Shown here piece by piece: positions 22,450-31,354 of a DNA stretch of 64,000 bases. A model generated the notes under the pieces. The model worked only from the letters and a program-made list of their open reading frames with translations, was not told the DNA's origin and searched no databases. Both the position numbers and the translations under genes were made by a program. The stretch covers positions 1,116,001 to 1,180,000 of the forward strand of contig NZ_JTJW01000006.1 of NCBI RefSeq assembly GCF_000805385.1. The letters are read 5' to 3'. The stretch is from Mycolicibacterium setense (GTDB lineage Bacteria > Actinomycetota > Actinomycetes > Mycobacteriales > Mycobacteriaceae). The stretch's first letter is position 1, and each line of letters opens with the position of its first letter.

Positions 22450-22900
22450 GCAACTCCAGCGCCTTGTCGGCATGGGTGTCCATGCTGATCTCGCTGGAGA
22501 TCACGCCGAGGACGGTGCGGTCGGTGTCGATGACGAACGTGGTCCGCTTGACGGGCATGAGCTTGCCGAGCAGGCCACGTTTCACCCCGAACTGGGCGGC
22601 CACCTTGCCGTCGGCGTCCGACAGCAGCGGGTAGTCGAAATTCTGGATGTCGGCGAACTTGGCCTGTTTGGCGACCGGGTCGGTACTGATACCGACCCGG
22701 TTCGCGCCGGCAGCGGCGAACTCCGCGGCCAGGTCGCGGAAGTGACAGGCTTCCTTGGTGCAGCCGGGAGTCATCGCCGCCGGATAGAAGAACAGCACCA
22801 CCGGGCCGTCGGCGAGCAGGCTCGTCAGGCTGCGAATCGTGCCGGACTGATCCGGCAGTTCGAAGTCGGGAACGGAGTCACCCGTCCTGATCTGTGTCAT
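22436..22900 (-). CDS. bcpB: Thioredoxin-dependent peroxiredoxin (Bcp/PrxQ type)
   Basis: A 154-residue peroxiredoxin starting at ATG 22900 ([20 protein letters not shown]). It reduces peroxides with electrons from thioredoxin. The peroxidatic Cys lies in [20 protein letters not shown], where TPGC carries the catalytic residue and the nearby second Cys (five residues on) is the resolving one of the PrxQ type. The downstream strands [19 protein letters not shown] and RTTFVIDTD are canonical. It converges on leuA (14-base overlap of 3' ends) and diverges from trpE, as bcpB does in M. tuberculosis. Confidence 0.93.
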   Translation of the reverse strand: MTQIRTGDSVPDFELPDQSGTIRSLTSLLADGPVVLFFYPAAMTPGCTKEACHFRDLAAEFAAAGANRVGISTDPVAKQAKFADIQNFDYPLLSDADGKVAAQFGVKRGLLGKLMPVKRTTFVIDTDRTVLGVISSEISMDTHADKALELLKAR

Positions 22901-22963
22901 GGCTGCCCAGGCTACGCCGTCTGCATGCCAGGGCCGGGGCCTAGATCTGGGAGGATTGTTCCC

Positions 22964-24523
22964 GTGCAAACCACAGCCACCCGTGCGTCGGGCTCGTCGG
23001 GCGCCGGCTCATCGCTTGCCCTGACCACATCGCGCGAGGATTTCCGGGCATTGGCCGCCGAACACCGCGTGGTGCCGGTGACCCGCAAGGTCCTGGCCGA
23101 CAGTGAGACGCCGCTGTCGGCGTACCGCAAGCTCGCCGCCAACCGTCCGGGCACATTCCTGCTGGAATCGGCCGAGAACGGTCGCTCGTGGTCGCGGTGG
23201 TCGTTCATCGGTGCCGGTGCGCCGTCTGCGCTGACGGTCCACGACAACGAAGCGGTGTGGCTGGGCACAGCGCCCAAGGACGCGCCGAGCGGCGGTGAGC
23301 CGCTGGCGGCGCTGCGGGCCACCCTGGATGTGCTGCAGACCGAGGCGGTGCCGGATCTGCCGCCCCTGTCGTCGGGGCTGGTGGGCTACTTCGCCTACGA
23401 CATGGTGCGCAGGTTGGAGCGGCTTCCGGAACTGGCGGTCGACGATCTCGGTCTGCCGGACATGGTGCTGCTGCTGGCCACCGACATCGCCGCCGTCGAC
23501 CACCACGAGGGCACCATCACCCTGATCGCCAACGCGGTGAACTGGAACGGTACCGACGAGCGTGTCGACGAGGCCTACGACGATGCGGTGGCGCGCCTGG
23601 ACGTGATGACCGCTGCCCTCGGTCAGCCGCTGCCTTCCACGGTCGCCACGTTCAGCCGGCCGGTGCCCGAGCATCGCGCGCAGCGCACGGTGGCGGAGTA
23701 CACCGCGATCGTGGAGAAACTGGTCGGCGACATCGAGGCCGGCGAAGCGTTCCAGGTGGTGCCGTCGCAGCGGTTCGAGATGGACACCGCTGCCGACCCG
23801 ATCGATGTCTACCGGATGCTGCGGGTGACCAACCCGAGCCCGTACATGTACCTGCTCAATGTGCCCAATGCCGATGGGGGCCTGGACTTCTCGGTCGTCG
23901 GGTCAAGCCCCGAGGCGCTGGTGACGGTGAAGGATGGGCGGGCCACCACCCACCCGATCGCCGGAACCCGCTGGCGCGGCGGTACCGAGGAAGAAGATGT
24001 GCTGCTGGAAAAGGAACTGCTGGCCGACGAGAAGGAACGCGCCGAGCACCTGATGCTGGTCGATCTGGGGCGCAACGATCTGGGCCGGGTGTGCCGCCCG
24101 GGAACGGTGCGGGTCGAGGACTACAGCCACATCGAGCGGTACAGCCACGTCATGCATCTCGTGTCCACCGTGACCGGCGAGCTGGCCGAGGGTAAGACCG
24201 CGCTGGATGCGGTGACGGCGTGCTTCCCGGCCGGCACCCTGTCGGGGGCGCCGAAGGTTCGGGCGATGGAGTTGATCGAAGAGGTCGAGAAGACCCGGCG
24301 GGGTCTCTACGGCGGGGTCCTGGGCTACCTGGACTTCGCGGGCAACGCCGACTTCGCCATCGCCATCCGAACCGCGCTGATGCGTGACGGTACGGCCTAT
24401 GTGCAGGCCGGCGGGGGAGTCGTGGCCGATTCCAACGGGCCTTACGAGTACAACGAATCGGCGAACAAGGCCAAAGCCGTCCTCAACGCCATCGCCGCCG
24501 CCGACACATTGGCCGAGCCGTGA
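22964..24523 (+). CDS. trpE: Anthranilate synthase component I TrpE
   Basis: Makes anthranilate from chorismate and glutamine-derived ammonia. GTG 22964 follows GGGAG (22949-22953) and gives 519 residues; the long upstream frame is spurious. The tryptophan feedback site is in [18 protein letters not shown]. Chorismate-binding motifs include [59 protein letters not shown] and [14 protein letters not shown]. The amidotransferase component (trpG) is not in the window. It diverges from bcpB over 63 bases; no Trp-rich leader peptide is visible there. Confidence 0.96.
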   Translation: MQTTATRASGSSGAGSSLALTTSREDFRALAAEHRVVPVTRKVLADSETPLSAYRKLAANRPGTFLLESAENGRSWSRWSFIGAGAPSALTVHDNEAVWLGTAPKDAPSGGEPLAALRATLDVLQTEAVPDLPPLSSGLVGYFAYDMVRRLERLPELAVDDLGLPDMVLLLATDIAAVDHHEGTITLIANAVNWNGTDERVDEAYDDAVARLDVMTAALGQPLPSTVATFSRPVPEHRAQRTVAEYTAIVEKLVGDIEAGEAFQVVPSQRFEMDTAADPIDVYRMLRVTNPSPYMYLLNVPNADGGLDFSVVGSSPEALVTVKDGRATTHPIAGTRWRGGTEEEDVLLEKELLADEKERAEHLMLVDLGRNDLGRVCRPGTVRVEDYSHIERYSHVMHLVSTVTGELAEGKTALDAVTACFPAGTLSGAPKVRAMELIEEVEKTRRGLYGGVLGYLDFAGNADFAIAIRTALMRDGTAYVQAGGGVVADSNGPYEYNESANKAKAVLNAIAAADTLAEP

Positions 24524-25119
24524 CGCGCGCGGCGCAGGCACTGTTCGTGGTCGCAGCCGTGATGTTGTGGATCGCGTCGCGGATGACCTGGGTGGAGGTG
24601 AGCTCGTTCGACGGGCTGGGGAAACCCAAGACCACGGCGTTGAACGGCGCCTCCTGGTCGACAGCATTGATCCCACTGGCGTTGCTGGTGCTGGCCGCTG
24701 CGGTGGCGGCACTGGCGGTCCACGGCTGGGCATTGCGGTTGCTGGCCCTACTGATCGCCGTGGCCAGTGCGGGCATGGGCTACCTGGGGGTCAGCCTGTG
24801 GGTGATCAAGGATGTCGCGGTGCGGGCCGCTGAGCTGGCAGTTGTGCCTCTGGCGCAGTTGACCGCGACCAGTCGTTCCTACGGCGGCGCGGTACTGACG
24901 CTGATCGCCGCGGTGTGTGCGCTGGCCGGTGCCGTGATGCTGATGCGCTCGGCCAACGGTGCCAAGCGTGCCGTTGCGGGCCGCTACGCAGCGCCGGCCG
25001 CCCGGCGGGAAGCGGTCAAGAGCGACGACGATGGTGAGCCGATATCGGAGCGAATGCTCTGGGACGCGCTGGACGAAGGGCAGGATCCGACCGGTGACGG
25101 CGGCGATCGGAGACAATAA
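24520..25119 (+). CDS. Trp-operon-associated membrane protein
   Basis: A 199-residue protein, GTG start overlapping trpE by 4 bases. About four membrane helices: [59 protein letters not shown] and [18 protein letters not shown] short charged cytoplasmic tail follows. This matches the actinobacterial family annotated as tryptophan-associated transmembrane protein (TIGR02234, Trp_oprn_chp), always found between trpE and trpC. Its function is unproven. The position and coupled translation suggest a role tied to tryptophan synthesis or transport. Confidence 0.88.
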   Translation: MTRAAQALFVVAAVMLWIASRMTWVEVSSFDGLGKPKTTALNGASWSTALIPLALLVLAAAVAALAVHGWALRLLALLIAVASAGMGYLGVSLWVIKDVAVRAAELAVVPLAQLTATSRSYGGAVLTLIAAVCALAGAVMLMRSANGAKRAVAGRYAAPAARREAVKSDDDGEPISERMLWDALDEGQDPTGDGGDRRQ

Positions 25120-25212
25120 GGGCCGGTGGATGGTGAAGGTGTGGCGACGGCTACCCTTCGAGGGAGGGCAACCGGGACCGGCCCGGAGGCACCAGAAAGG
25201 AACCGACGGGCG

Positions 25213-26031
25213 ATGAGTTCGGCCACAGTGCTCGACTCCATTATCGAGGGAGTCCGCGCCGACGTTGCCGCCCGCGAGGCCGTTATCAGCTTGGCTGATA
25301 TCAAGGCGCGGGCCCAGGATGCACCTCCGCCGCTCGACGTGATGGCTGCGTTGCGGGAACCGGGAATTGCCGTGATCGCCGAGGTGAAGCGCGCGAGCCC
25401 GTCCCGGGGCGAGTTGGCCAACATCGCCGATCCGGCTCAGCTGGCGCAGGCTTACGAGTCCGGCGGCGCGCGGATCATCAGCGTTCTCACCGAGGAGCGT
25501 AGGTTCAACGGCTCACTCGCCGACCTCGACGCGGTGCGAGCAGCGGTGTCAATCCCGGTGTTGCGCAAAGACTTTGTCATCAAGCCGTACCAGATTCACG
25601 AGGCTCGGGCCCATGGTGCCGACCTGTTGCTGTTGATCGTCGCCGCGCTCGAGCAGCCGGTGCTGGAATCGCTGCTGGAGCGCACCGAATCCCTCGGGAT
25701 GACGGCACTTGTCGAGGTGCACACCGAAGAAGAGGCCGACCGGGCGCTGCAGGCCGGGGCCAAGGTGATAGGTGTCAACGCCCGCGACCTCAAGACGCTG
25801 GAAGTCGACCGCGACTGCTTCGCGCGGATCGCGCCGGGGCTGCCCAGCAATGTCATCCGCGTGGCGGAGTCCGGAGTTCGCGGAACCGCTGACCTGCTGG
25901 CGTACGCCGGCGCGGGTGCCGATGCCGTGCTGGTCGGTGAGGGCCTGGTGACCAGCGGGGATCCCCGCACGGCGGTCGCCGATCTGGTCACCGCCGGAAC
26001 ACACCCGTCCTGCCCGAAACCGGCTCGCTGA
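25213..26031 (+). CDS. trpC: Indole-3-glycerol phosphate synthase TrpC
   Basis: Converts CdRP to indole-3-glycerol phosphate. ATG 25213 after an AGAAAGGA ribosome site gives 272 residues, the mycobacterial length; the frame extends upstream without support. TIM-barrel catalytic motifs: [15 protein letters not shown] (catalytic Lys), [36 protein letters not shown] (second Lys), [30 protein letters not shown] and VAESGVRG. A 93-base gap after the membrane gene separates it slightly from the first part of the operon and could host a minor promoter. Confidence 0.96.
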   Translation: MSSATVLDSIIEGVRADVAAREAVISLADIKARAQDAPPPLDVMAALREPGIAVIAEVKRASPSRGELANIADPAQLAQAYESGGARIISVLTEERRFNGSLADLDAVRAAVSIPVLRKDFVIKPYQIHEARAHGADLLLLIVAALEQPVLESLLERTESLGMTALVEVHTEEEADRALQAGAKVIGVNARDLKTLEVDRDCFARIAPGLPSNVIRVAESGVRGTADLLAYAGAGADAVLVGEGLVTSGDPRTAVADLVTAGTHPSCPKPAR

Positions 26032-26068
26032 ACCAGGCAATGAGCCGCTCGCACGAAAAGACACTTTG

Positions 26069-27334
26069 ATGGCGGATCTCGCGGGGCCTGAATTGCCCCG
26101 TACCAGCGCAGGCGTCGCCGAACCCACCGTTCACGACCCGGACGCTCGTGGGCATTTCGGTTCTTACGGGGGCCGGTTGGTGCCCGAGGCGCTGATGGCG
26201 GTGATCGAAGAGGTCACCGCGGCGTATGAGAAGGCTCGTGGTGATCAAGCCTTCCTCGACGAACTCGACCGGTTGCAGCGCCACTACAGCGGCCGGCCGT
26301 CGCCGCTGTACGAGGCGAGCCGGTTGTCCGAGTTCGCCGGCGGCGCACGCCTGTTTCTCAAGCGAGAAGACCTGAACCACACCGGTTCTCACAAGATCAA
26401 CAACGTTCTGGGGCAAGCGCTGCTGGCACGGCAGATGGGTAAGACCCGTGTCATCGCCGAGACCGGCGCCGGTCAGCACGGGGTGGCCACCGCCACCGCG
26501 TGCGCGCTGCTCGGACTGGAATGCATTATCTACATGGGCGCGGTGGATACCGCCCGTCAAGCCCTCAACGTCGCGCGGATGCGGTTGCTCGGAGCCACCG
26601 TCGTCTCGGTCGAGGCCGGATCCAAAACCCTCAAGGATGCGATCAACGAGGCGTTCCGGGACTGGGTCACGAACGCCGACGACACCTACTACTGCTTCGG
26701 GACGGCAGCCGGTCCACATCCGTTCCCGCTGATGGTGCGTGATTTCCAGCGCGTCATCGGGATGGAGGCCAGGGCGCAGATCCTCGATCAGGCCGGTCGG
26801 CTACCCGACGCGATCACCGCGTGTGTCGGTGGCGGGTCGAACGCCATCGGTGTGTTCCATGCCTTCATCGATGATCCGGCGGTGCGGTTGGTCGGCTTCG
26901 AGGCGGCCGGCGACGGCGTCGAGACGGGCCGGCACGCTGCGACATTCGCAGGTGGCTCGCCCGGTGCGTTTCAGGGATCGTTCTCCTACCTGTTGCAGGA
27001 CGAGGACGGTCAGACGATCGAATCGCATTCCATCTCGGCCGGTTTGGATTATCCGGGAGTCGGCCCTGAGCACGCCTACCTGAAAGACATCGGCCGTGCC
27101 GAGTACCGCCCGGTCACCGATACCGAGGCGATGGACGCTTTCTCGCTGCTGTGCCGTCGCGAAGGCATCATTCCGGCGATCGAGTCGGCGCACGCGGTGG
27201 CCGGTGCGCTGAAGCTCGGCGCGGAACTGGGCAGCGGATCCATCATCGTGGTCAACTTGTCCGGGCGCGGCGACAAGGACGTCGAGACGGCGGCCAAGTG
27301 GTTCGGACTGCTCGATGAGGGGAGCGCGGGATGA
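26069..27334 (+). CDS. trpB: Tryptophan synthase beta subunit TrpB
   Basis: PLP enzyme condensing indole with serine. ATG 26069 is used (TTG 26066 immediately before it is also in frame), giving 421 residues. [19 protein letters not shown] carries the PLP lysine, and [20 protein letters not shown] holds the catalytic Glu and loop. [14 protein letters not shown] is the phosphate-binding glycine loop, and [15 protein letters not shown] is the C-terminal cation/PLP-contact region. It overlaps trpA by 4 bases (ATGA); the two subunits form an alpha2beta2 complex with an indole tunnel. Confidence 0.97.
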   Translation: MADLAGPELPRTSAGVAEPTVHDPDARGHFGSYGGRLVPEALMAVIEEVTAAYEKARGDQAFLDELDRLQRHYSGRPSPLYEASRLSEFAGGARLFLKREDLNHTGSHKINNVLGQALLARQMGKTRVIAETGAGQHGVATATACALLGLECIIYMGAVDTARQALNVARMRLLGATVVSVEAGSKTLKDAINEAFRDWVTNADDTYYCFGTAAGPHPFPLMVRDFQRVIGMEARAQILDQAGRLPDAITACVGGGSNAIGVFHAFIDDPAVRLVGFEAAGDGVETGRHAATFAGGSPGAFQGSFSYLLQDEDGQTIESHSISAGLDYPGVGPEHAYLKDIGRAEYRPVTDTEAMDAFSLLCRREGIIPAIESAHAVAGALKLGAELGSGSIIVVNLSGRGDKDVETAAKWFGLLDEGSAG

Positions 27335-28119
27335 GCCGGCTGGCGGAGTTGTTCGACGGCTGCCGTGCGGAGGGCCGCGCCGCGCTGATCGGCTACCTGC
27401 CCACCGGGTTCCCCGATGTGCAGACGTCCATTGCGGCGATGACGGCGATGGTCCAATCCGGTTGCGATCTGGTGGAAGTCGGGGTTCCGTATTCGGATCC
27501 CGGCATGGACGGCCCGACGATCGCGGCCGCCGCCGAGGCGGCGCTGGCCGGCGGCGTCCGGGTGCGCGACACCTTGGCTGCGGTCGAGGCGATCAGCAAT
27601 GCCGGCGGCCGCGCGGTCGTGATGACCTACTGGAACCCGGTGCTGCGCAAGGGTGTTGACACGTTCGCGCGTGATCTGGCCTCAGCAGGCGGCTACGGTC
27701 TGATCACCCCGGACCTGATTCCCGAGGAAGCCGACGAGTGGATCGCCGCCTCCGAGGAACACAATCTGGACCGGATCTTTCTGGTCGCCCCGTCCTCGAC
27801 GCCGGAGCGCCTCGCGGCGACGGTGACCGCGTCGCGAGGCTTCGTCTACGCCGCATCCACCATGGGCGTCACCGGGGCGCGTGATGTCGTCTCGAACGCG
27901 GCGCCGGAGTTGGTGCGCCGCGTCAAGGAAGTATCCGACATCCCCGTCGGAGTCGGGTTGGGTGTCCGCTCGGGAGAGCAGGCGGCCGAGATCGGCGCCT
28001 ACGCCGACGGCGTCATCGTCGGGTCGGCCCTGGTGTCGGCCCTGGGCGAGGGACTGGACGCGGTCCGCCGCCTCACCGAAGAACTGGCCAACGGCGTTAG
28101 GCAGAGGATTTCAGCTTGA
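27331..28119 (+). CDS. trpA: Tryptophan synthase alpha subunit TrpA
   Basis: Splits indole-3-glycerol phosphate into indole and glyceraldehyde 3-phosphate. 262 residues; ATGA overlap with trpB. Catalytic Glu and Asp lie in [19 protein letters not shown]. Other barrel motifs: [60 protein letters not shown] and the phosphate-binding [11 protein letters not shown]. Its TGA stop overlaps the TTG start of lgt, so lipoprotein modification is translated with the trp operon, as in other mycobacteria. Confidence 0.97.
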   Translation: MSRLAELFDGCRAEGRAALIGYLPTGFPDVQTSIAAMTAMVQSGCDLVEVGVPYSDPGMDGPTIAAAAEAALAGGVRVRDTLAAVEAISNAGGRAVVMTYWNPVLRKGVDTFARDLASAGGYGLITPDLIPEEADEWIAASEEHNLDRIFLVAPSSTPERLAATVTASRGFVYAASTMGVTGARDVVSNAAPELVRRVKEVSDIPVGVGLGVRSGEQAAEIGAYADGVIVGSALVSALGEGLDAVRRLTEELANGVRQRISA

Positions 28120-30440
28120 CCACTACCGTGCTCGCGTATTTGCCCAGCCCGTCACAGGGCGTCTGGCATCTGGGGCCGGTGCCGATCCGCGCGTACGCGC
28201 TCTGCATCATCGTGGGCATCATCGCGGCGTTGGTGATCGGCGACCGGCGGTGGCAGGCGCGGGGCGGGCAAGCCGGCGTCATCTATGACATCGCCTTGTG
28301 GGCAGTGCCTTTCGGCCTCGTCGGCGGGCGGCTGTACCACGTGATGACGGACTGGCCCACCTACTTCGGACCGTCCGGCAAAGGGCTCGGTGCCGCCTTC
28401 CAGGTCTGGCAGGGCGGCCTCGGAATCTGGGGCGCCGTCGCACTCGGTGGCGTCGGAGCCTGGATCGGGTGCCGTGCGCACGGGATACCGCTACCGGCGT
28501 TCGGCGACGCGATCGCACCCGGAATCATTCTGGCGCAGGCGATCGGCCGACTCGGTAACTATTTCAATCAAGAACTGTACGGCGGAGACACCACGCTGCC
28601 GTGGGGCCTGGAGATCTACAAACGCCTGAACGCAGCCGGGCTCCCCGACGATCTCAACGGAGTATCCACCGGCGAGGTGCTGCGGGTGGTGCATCCCACC
28701 TTCCTTTACGAGTTGCTGTGGAACCTACTGGTTTTCGCGCTGTTGATCTGGGCGGACCGTAAGTTCAAACTCGGCCATGGCCGACTGTTCGCGCTCTACG
28801 TGGCCGGCTACTGTGCGGGCCGGTTCCTCATCGAATTGATGCGCAGCGACCCGGCTACTGAATTCGCCGGTATCCGCGTCAACACCTTCACGTCAACGTT
28901 CGTGTTCATCGGCGCCGTCGTCTACATCATGCTGGCTACCAAGGGCCGAGAAGACCCGGCGACCTTGGTCGGCAAAACCCGTGAAGACGAGGATGAGTCG
29001 GCTCTCGACGAGGTCGGCAAGGAGCTGGTCGGGGCTGCGGCGACGACCGGCGTCGTTGCGGCCGCAGCGGTGGCCGGACAGGACGATGACGAGGATGCCG
29101 ACCACATGCATCCGGATGAGGTCGGCGCCGGCGAGGACGACGGAGCCGAAGCCGCCGCGGCGATCGAACTGAAAGCGATCGCCACCGAGGCTGAAGACGA
29201 GGCCGACGAGGCCGAAGACCTCGAGGATGAGACGGACGTCGAAGCTGACGAGGACACCGAGCTGGAAGAGGGGGAGGCTGCCGCGGAAGCGGAGGCCGAC
29301 GAGGTGTCCACCGTCGCCGATGCCGAGGATGCTGAGGATGGCGAGCCCGATGAGGTTGAGGCCTCCGTAGACGAAGCCGTCGAAGCCGATGAGGACACCG
29401 AGCTGCAAGCGGCGGAGGCTGCTGCCGAAGACGAGTCCGAGGCCGAAGAGATCGTGGCGGGGACCGAGGCTGCCGAGGAGTCCGACGAGGAGCCCGCCGA
29501 GGCCGATGGCGAGGATGCCGAATCTGCCGACGAGCCGGATGAGGCTGGCGCCCTGGTAGACGAAGACGTCGAGGCTGGCGAGGACACCGAGTTGGAAGTG
29601 GCGGAGGGTGCTGCCGAAGAGGAGTCCGAGGCCGAAGAGATCGTGGCGGGGACCGAAGCTGCCGAGGAACCCGACGAGGAGCCCACCGACGCCGATGGCG
29701 AGCCCGATGAGGGTAACGCCCCGGTAGACGAGGACGTCGAGGCCGACCCGGAAGCCGAACCCGAAGCCGACGTAGCGACTGAGGAGCCCGAGTCGGCGAC
29801 CGCCGGGCCGGAAGCTGAGTCTGCGGACTCTGCCGCCGAAATCGCCGTTGACGAACCCGGCGACGAGCCTGAGCCAGAGGCGGCGGAAGCCGAGGCCGAG
29901 GCCACTGAAGAAGAGGCCGTAGAACAGCCTGAGAGCCCGACCGATGCCGAGGACGAGGACGACGCCGGTGATGATGCGGCGGAGCCGGTCGCGTCGGTCG
30001 ACACCGACGACGAAACGACCGAGGCCGCAGAGGATTCGCCCGAAGAGGTCGCTGTCGAGGAGCCGATCGACGCCGACGAGACCGACGAGGCTGAGGCTGA
30101 CGTAGACGAGGATCGTTCCGAAGCCGAAGCCGAAGCCGAAGCCGAAGCCGAAGCCGAAGCCGAAGCCGAAGCCGAAGCCGAAGCCGTGGCTGACGAGTCC
30201 GACGCTGATGAGGTTGAAGCCGAGTCCGAGACGGAGACCGAAGAAGCGGCGGAATCGGATGTCGACGCCTCGGACGAACCTGACGATGCCGACACTGACG
30301 ACGAAGCCGACGAGTCGGCGCCGGACGACGAGTCGGCGGCAGGCCAAGCCAAAGTCGACGAATCACCCGCTGCTGTCGCCCAGTCGGAGCCGACCAAACA
30401 GGGCGGCCGGGTGCGGCGCTGGTTGCGGCGTAACCGCTAA
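28116..30440 (+). CDS. lgt: Prolipoprotein diacylglyceryl transferase Lgt with a very long acidic C-terminal tail
   Basis: Transfers diacylglycerol from phosphatidylglycerol to the lipobox cysteine of prolipoproteins at the membrane. The catalytic part (about 1-290) is complete: membrane helices, VGGRLYHVMTDW, GRLGNYFNQELYG (signature), HPTFLYELLWNLLVF and GYCAGRFLIELMRSDPA. TTG 28116 overlaps the trpA stop. Roughly 480 further residues (about 295-774) are almost all Glu, Asp, Ala and Val, with imperfect repeats around ADEDTEL and SEAEEIVAGTEAAEE and a run of eleven Glu-Ala pairs. The protein then closes on a basic GGRVRRWLRRNR. M. tuberculosis Lgt has a much shorter tail. The tail should be cytoplasmic and disordered; its job is unknown. 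Confidence 0.95.
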   Translation: MTTTVLAYLPSPSQGVWHLGPVPIRAYALCIIVGIIAALVIGDRRWQARGGQAGVIYDIALWAVPFGLVGGRLYHVMTDWPTYFGPSGKGLGAAFQVWQGGLGIWGAVALGGVGAWIGCRAHGIPLPAFGDAIAPGIILAQAIGRLGNYFNQELYGGDTTLPWGLEIYKRLNAAGLPDDLNGVSTGEVLRVVHPTFLYELLWNLLVFALLIWADRKFKLGHGRLFALYVAGYCAGRFLIELMRSDPATEFAGIRVNTFTSTFVFIGAVVYIMLATKGREDPATLVGKTREDEDESALDEVGKELVGAAATTGVVAAAAVAGQDDDEDADHMHPDEVGAGEDDGAEAAAAIELKAIATEAEDEADEAEDLEDETDVEADEDTELEEGEAAAEAEADEVSTVADAEDAEDGEPDEVEASVDEAVEADEDTELQAAEAAAEDESEAEEIVAGTEAAEESDEEPAEADGEDAESADEPDEAGALVDEDVEAGEDTELEVAEGAAEEESEAEEIVAGTEAAEEPDEEPTDADGEPDEGNAPVDEDVEADPEAEPEADVATEEPESATAGPEAESADSAAEIAVDEPGDEPEPEAAEAEAEATEEEAVEQPESPTDAEDEDDAGDDAAEPVASVDTDDETTEAAEDSPEEVAVEEPIDADETDEAEADVDEDRSEAEAEAEAEAEAEAEAEAEAEAVADESDADEVEAESETETEEAAESDVDASDEPDDADTDDEADESAPDDESAAGQAKVDESPAAVAQSEPTKQGGRVRRWLRRNR
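29250..29720 (+). repeat. Imperfect repeats in the lgt tail
   Basis: The unit starting GAGGACACCGAG recurs at 29250, 29391 and 29580. The last two copies encode the same block, including SEAEEIVAGTEAAEE and DEEP, with a few substitutions. Spacings of 141 and 189 bases are multiples of three, so the frame is kept. This looks like growth by internal duplication. Confidence 0.8.
30120..30185 (+). repeat. GAAGCC hexamer tandem array in lgt
   Basis: Eleven perfect tandem copies of GAAGCC encode eleven Glu-Ala dipeptides. The array is in frame, so slippage would change tail length without truncating the enzyme. Confidence 0.97.
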
Positions 30441-30467
30441 CAGGCTGCGCTCTGGCATCCTGGCTGT

Positions 30468-30866
30468 ATGACGGATCCGTCGCAGTACCCAGACCCGTCC
30501 AGTGGTCCGCCGCAGGCCGGCTTTCCGCCGCCTGCGGGTTACCCGCCGCCACCGCCCGGTTACCCGTCGTATCCGTCGCCGTACGGGGATCCGAGCGCGC
30601 CGTACGGCCGCCATCCGATCACCGGTGAGCCGTTCTCCGACAAGTCCAAGGTGATCGCTGGTCTGCTGCAGTTGGTCGGCCTGTTCGGCCTCGTCGGTAT
30701 CGGACGCATCTACATCGGCGATACGAAACTCGGCGTCATCCAGCTGATCGTTGGCGTGTTGACCTGCGCCATCGGCGCGGTGATCTGGGGCGTCATCGAT
30801 GCTGTGTTGATCCTTACCGACAAGGTCCGCGACCCGTACGGGCGGCCGCTGCGCGATGGAACCTAG
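30468..30866 (+). CDS. TM2-domain membrane protein with Pro/Tyr-rich N-terminus
   Basis: 132 residues. The first 45 or so are rich in proline, glycine and tyrosine (PPAGYPPPPPGYPSYPSPYG), a disordered cytoplasmic head common in mycobacterial membrane proteins. The rest is a TM2 domain: KSKVIAGLLQLVGLFGLVGIG, then RIYIGDTKLGVIQLIVGVL and AIGAVIWGVIDAVLIL, i.e. two membrane helices with a short charged turn. The function of TM2 proteins in bacteria is unknown. It starts 27 bases after lgt and overlaps the next gene by 11 bases, so the three are likely cotranscribed. Confidence 0.85.
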   Translation: MTDPSQYPDPSSGPPQAGFPPPAGYPPPPPGYPSYPSPYGDPSAPYGRHPITGEPFSDKSKVIAGLLQLVGLFGLVGIGRIYIGDTKLGVIQLIVGVLTCAIGAVIWGVIDAVLILTDKVRDPYGRPLRDGT

Positions 30867-31269
30867 CGGTCCCACCCGCACGAAGACGCAGCGATATTCG
30901 CTGCTCGCCGGGGGCGCGCTCGGGGCCGGCGCACTCGCGTACATCGGTGTGGCCGATCCGCATCGTCCCGGTTTCTTGTTCCCGGGGTGTCCGTTCAAAG
31001 CCCTGACCGGGTGGAACTGCCCGGCATGCGGCGGCCTGCGGATGACCCACGACCTGCTGCACGGTGACGTGGGCGCAGCTGTCGTCGACAATGTCTTCGC
31101 CCTGGTGGGGCTGCCCGCCTTGGCCGTGTGGCTGTTGGTGCGGTGGCGGCTGGGCAAGGCGCTGTTCCCGCTGCCGGCGGTGGTGATCATCGCGGTGTCT
31201 GTGGTGGTCTGGACGGTGGTGCGGAACCTGCCGGGGTTCCCGCTGGTCCCGACGTTAACCGCTCAGTAG
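30856..31269 (+). CDS. DUF2752-family membrane protein
   Basis: 137 residues, ATG 30856 overlapping the TM2 gene by 11 bases. The DUF2752 mark is the cysteine-containing CPFKALTGWNCPACGGLRMTH between membrane helix one (SLLAGGALGAGALAYIG) and helix two (VFALVGLPALAVWLLV); a third helix follows (VVIIAVSVVVWTVV). The conserved cysteines might bind a metal or form a disulfide, but no function is known for the family. It closes the trp-lgt group; gltB begins after a separate promoter. Confidence 0.85.
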   Translation: MEPSGPTRTKTQRYSLLAGGALGAGALAYIGVADPHRPGFLFPGCPFKALTGWNCPACGGLRMTHDLLHGDVGAAVVDNVFALVGLPALAVWLLVRWRLGKALFPLPAVVIIAVSVVVWTVVRNLPGFPLVPTLTAQ

Positions 31270-31286
31270 TAGCCCACCTGCGCTGA

Positions 31287-31292
31287 TACACT
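31287..31292 (+). promoter_or_regulatory. Extended -10 (TGA-TACACT) upstream of gltB
   Basis: TACACT preceded by TG at the extended -10 position lies 63 bases before the chosen gltB start. It would give a 5' leader of about 55 bases. No clear -35 is seen. Confidence 0.45.
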
Positions 31293-31354
31293 GAAAATTC
31301 GGGCCGGTGCAGTCCCGGGACCAGGATGTTCCGGACTTGCGGAGGTGCGATCAA

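Noticed and set aside
22382..22963. Upstream extension of trpE to 22382
   Set aside because: It overlaps leuA and bcpB, has no family similarity, and GTG 22964 has the ribosome site and conserved length.
22901..22963. Search for a tryptophan leader peptide or attenuator before trpE
   Set aside because: Only 63 bases separate bcpB and trpE, and no short frame with Trp codons or terminator hairpin was found.
30120..30185. GAAGCC array considered as a CRISPR or non-coding satellite
   Set aside because: Units are 6 bases without spacers and keep the lgt frame; it is a coding repeat.
28893..30397. Very long open frames (484 and 491 codons) on the minus strand opposite the lgt tail
   Set aside because: They mirror the GA/GC-rich acidic repeats in other frames; their products are low-complexity (Ser- or Leu/Gly-rich) and have no start signals. 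lgt is clearly the coding strand.
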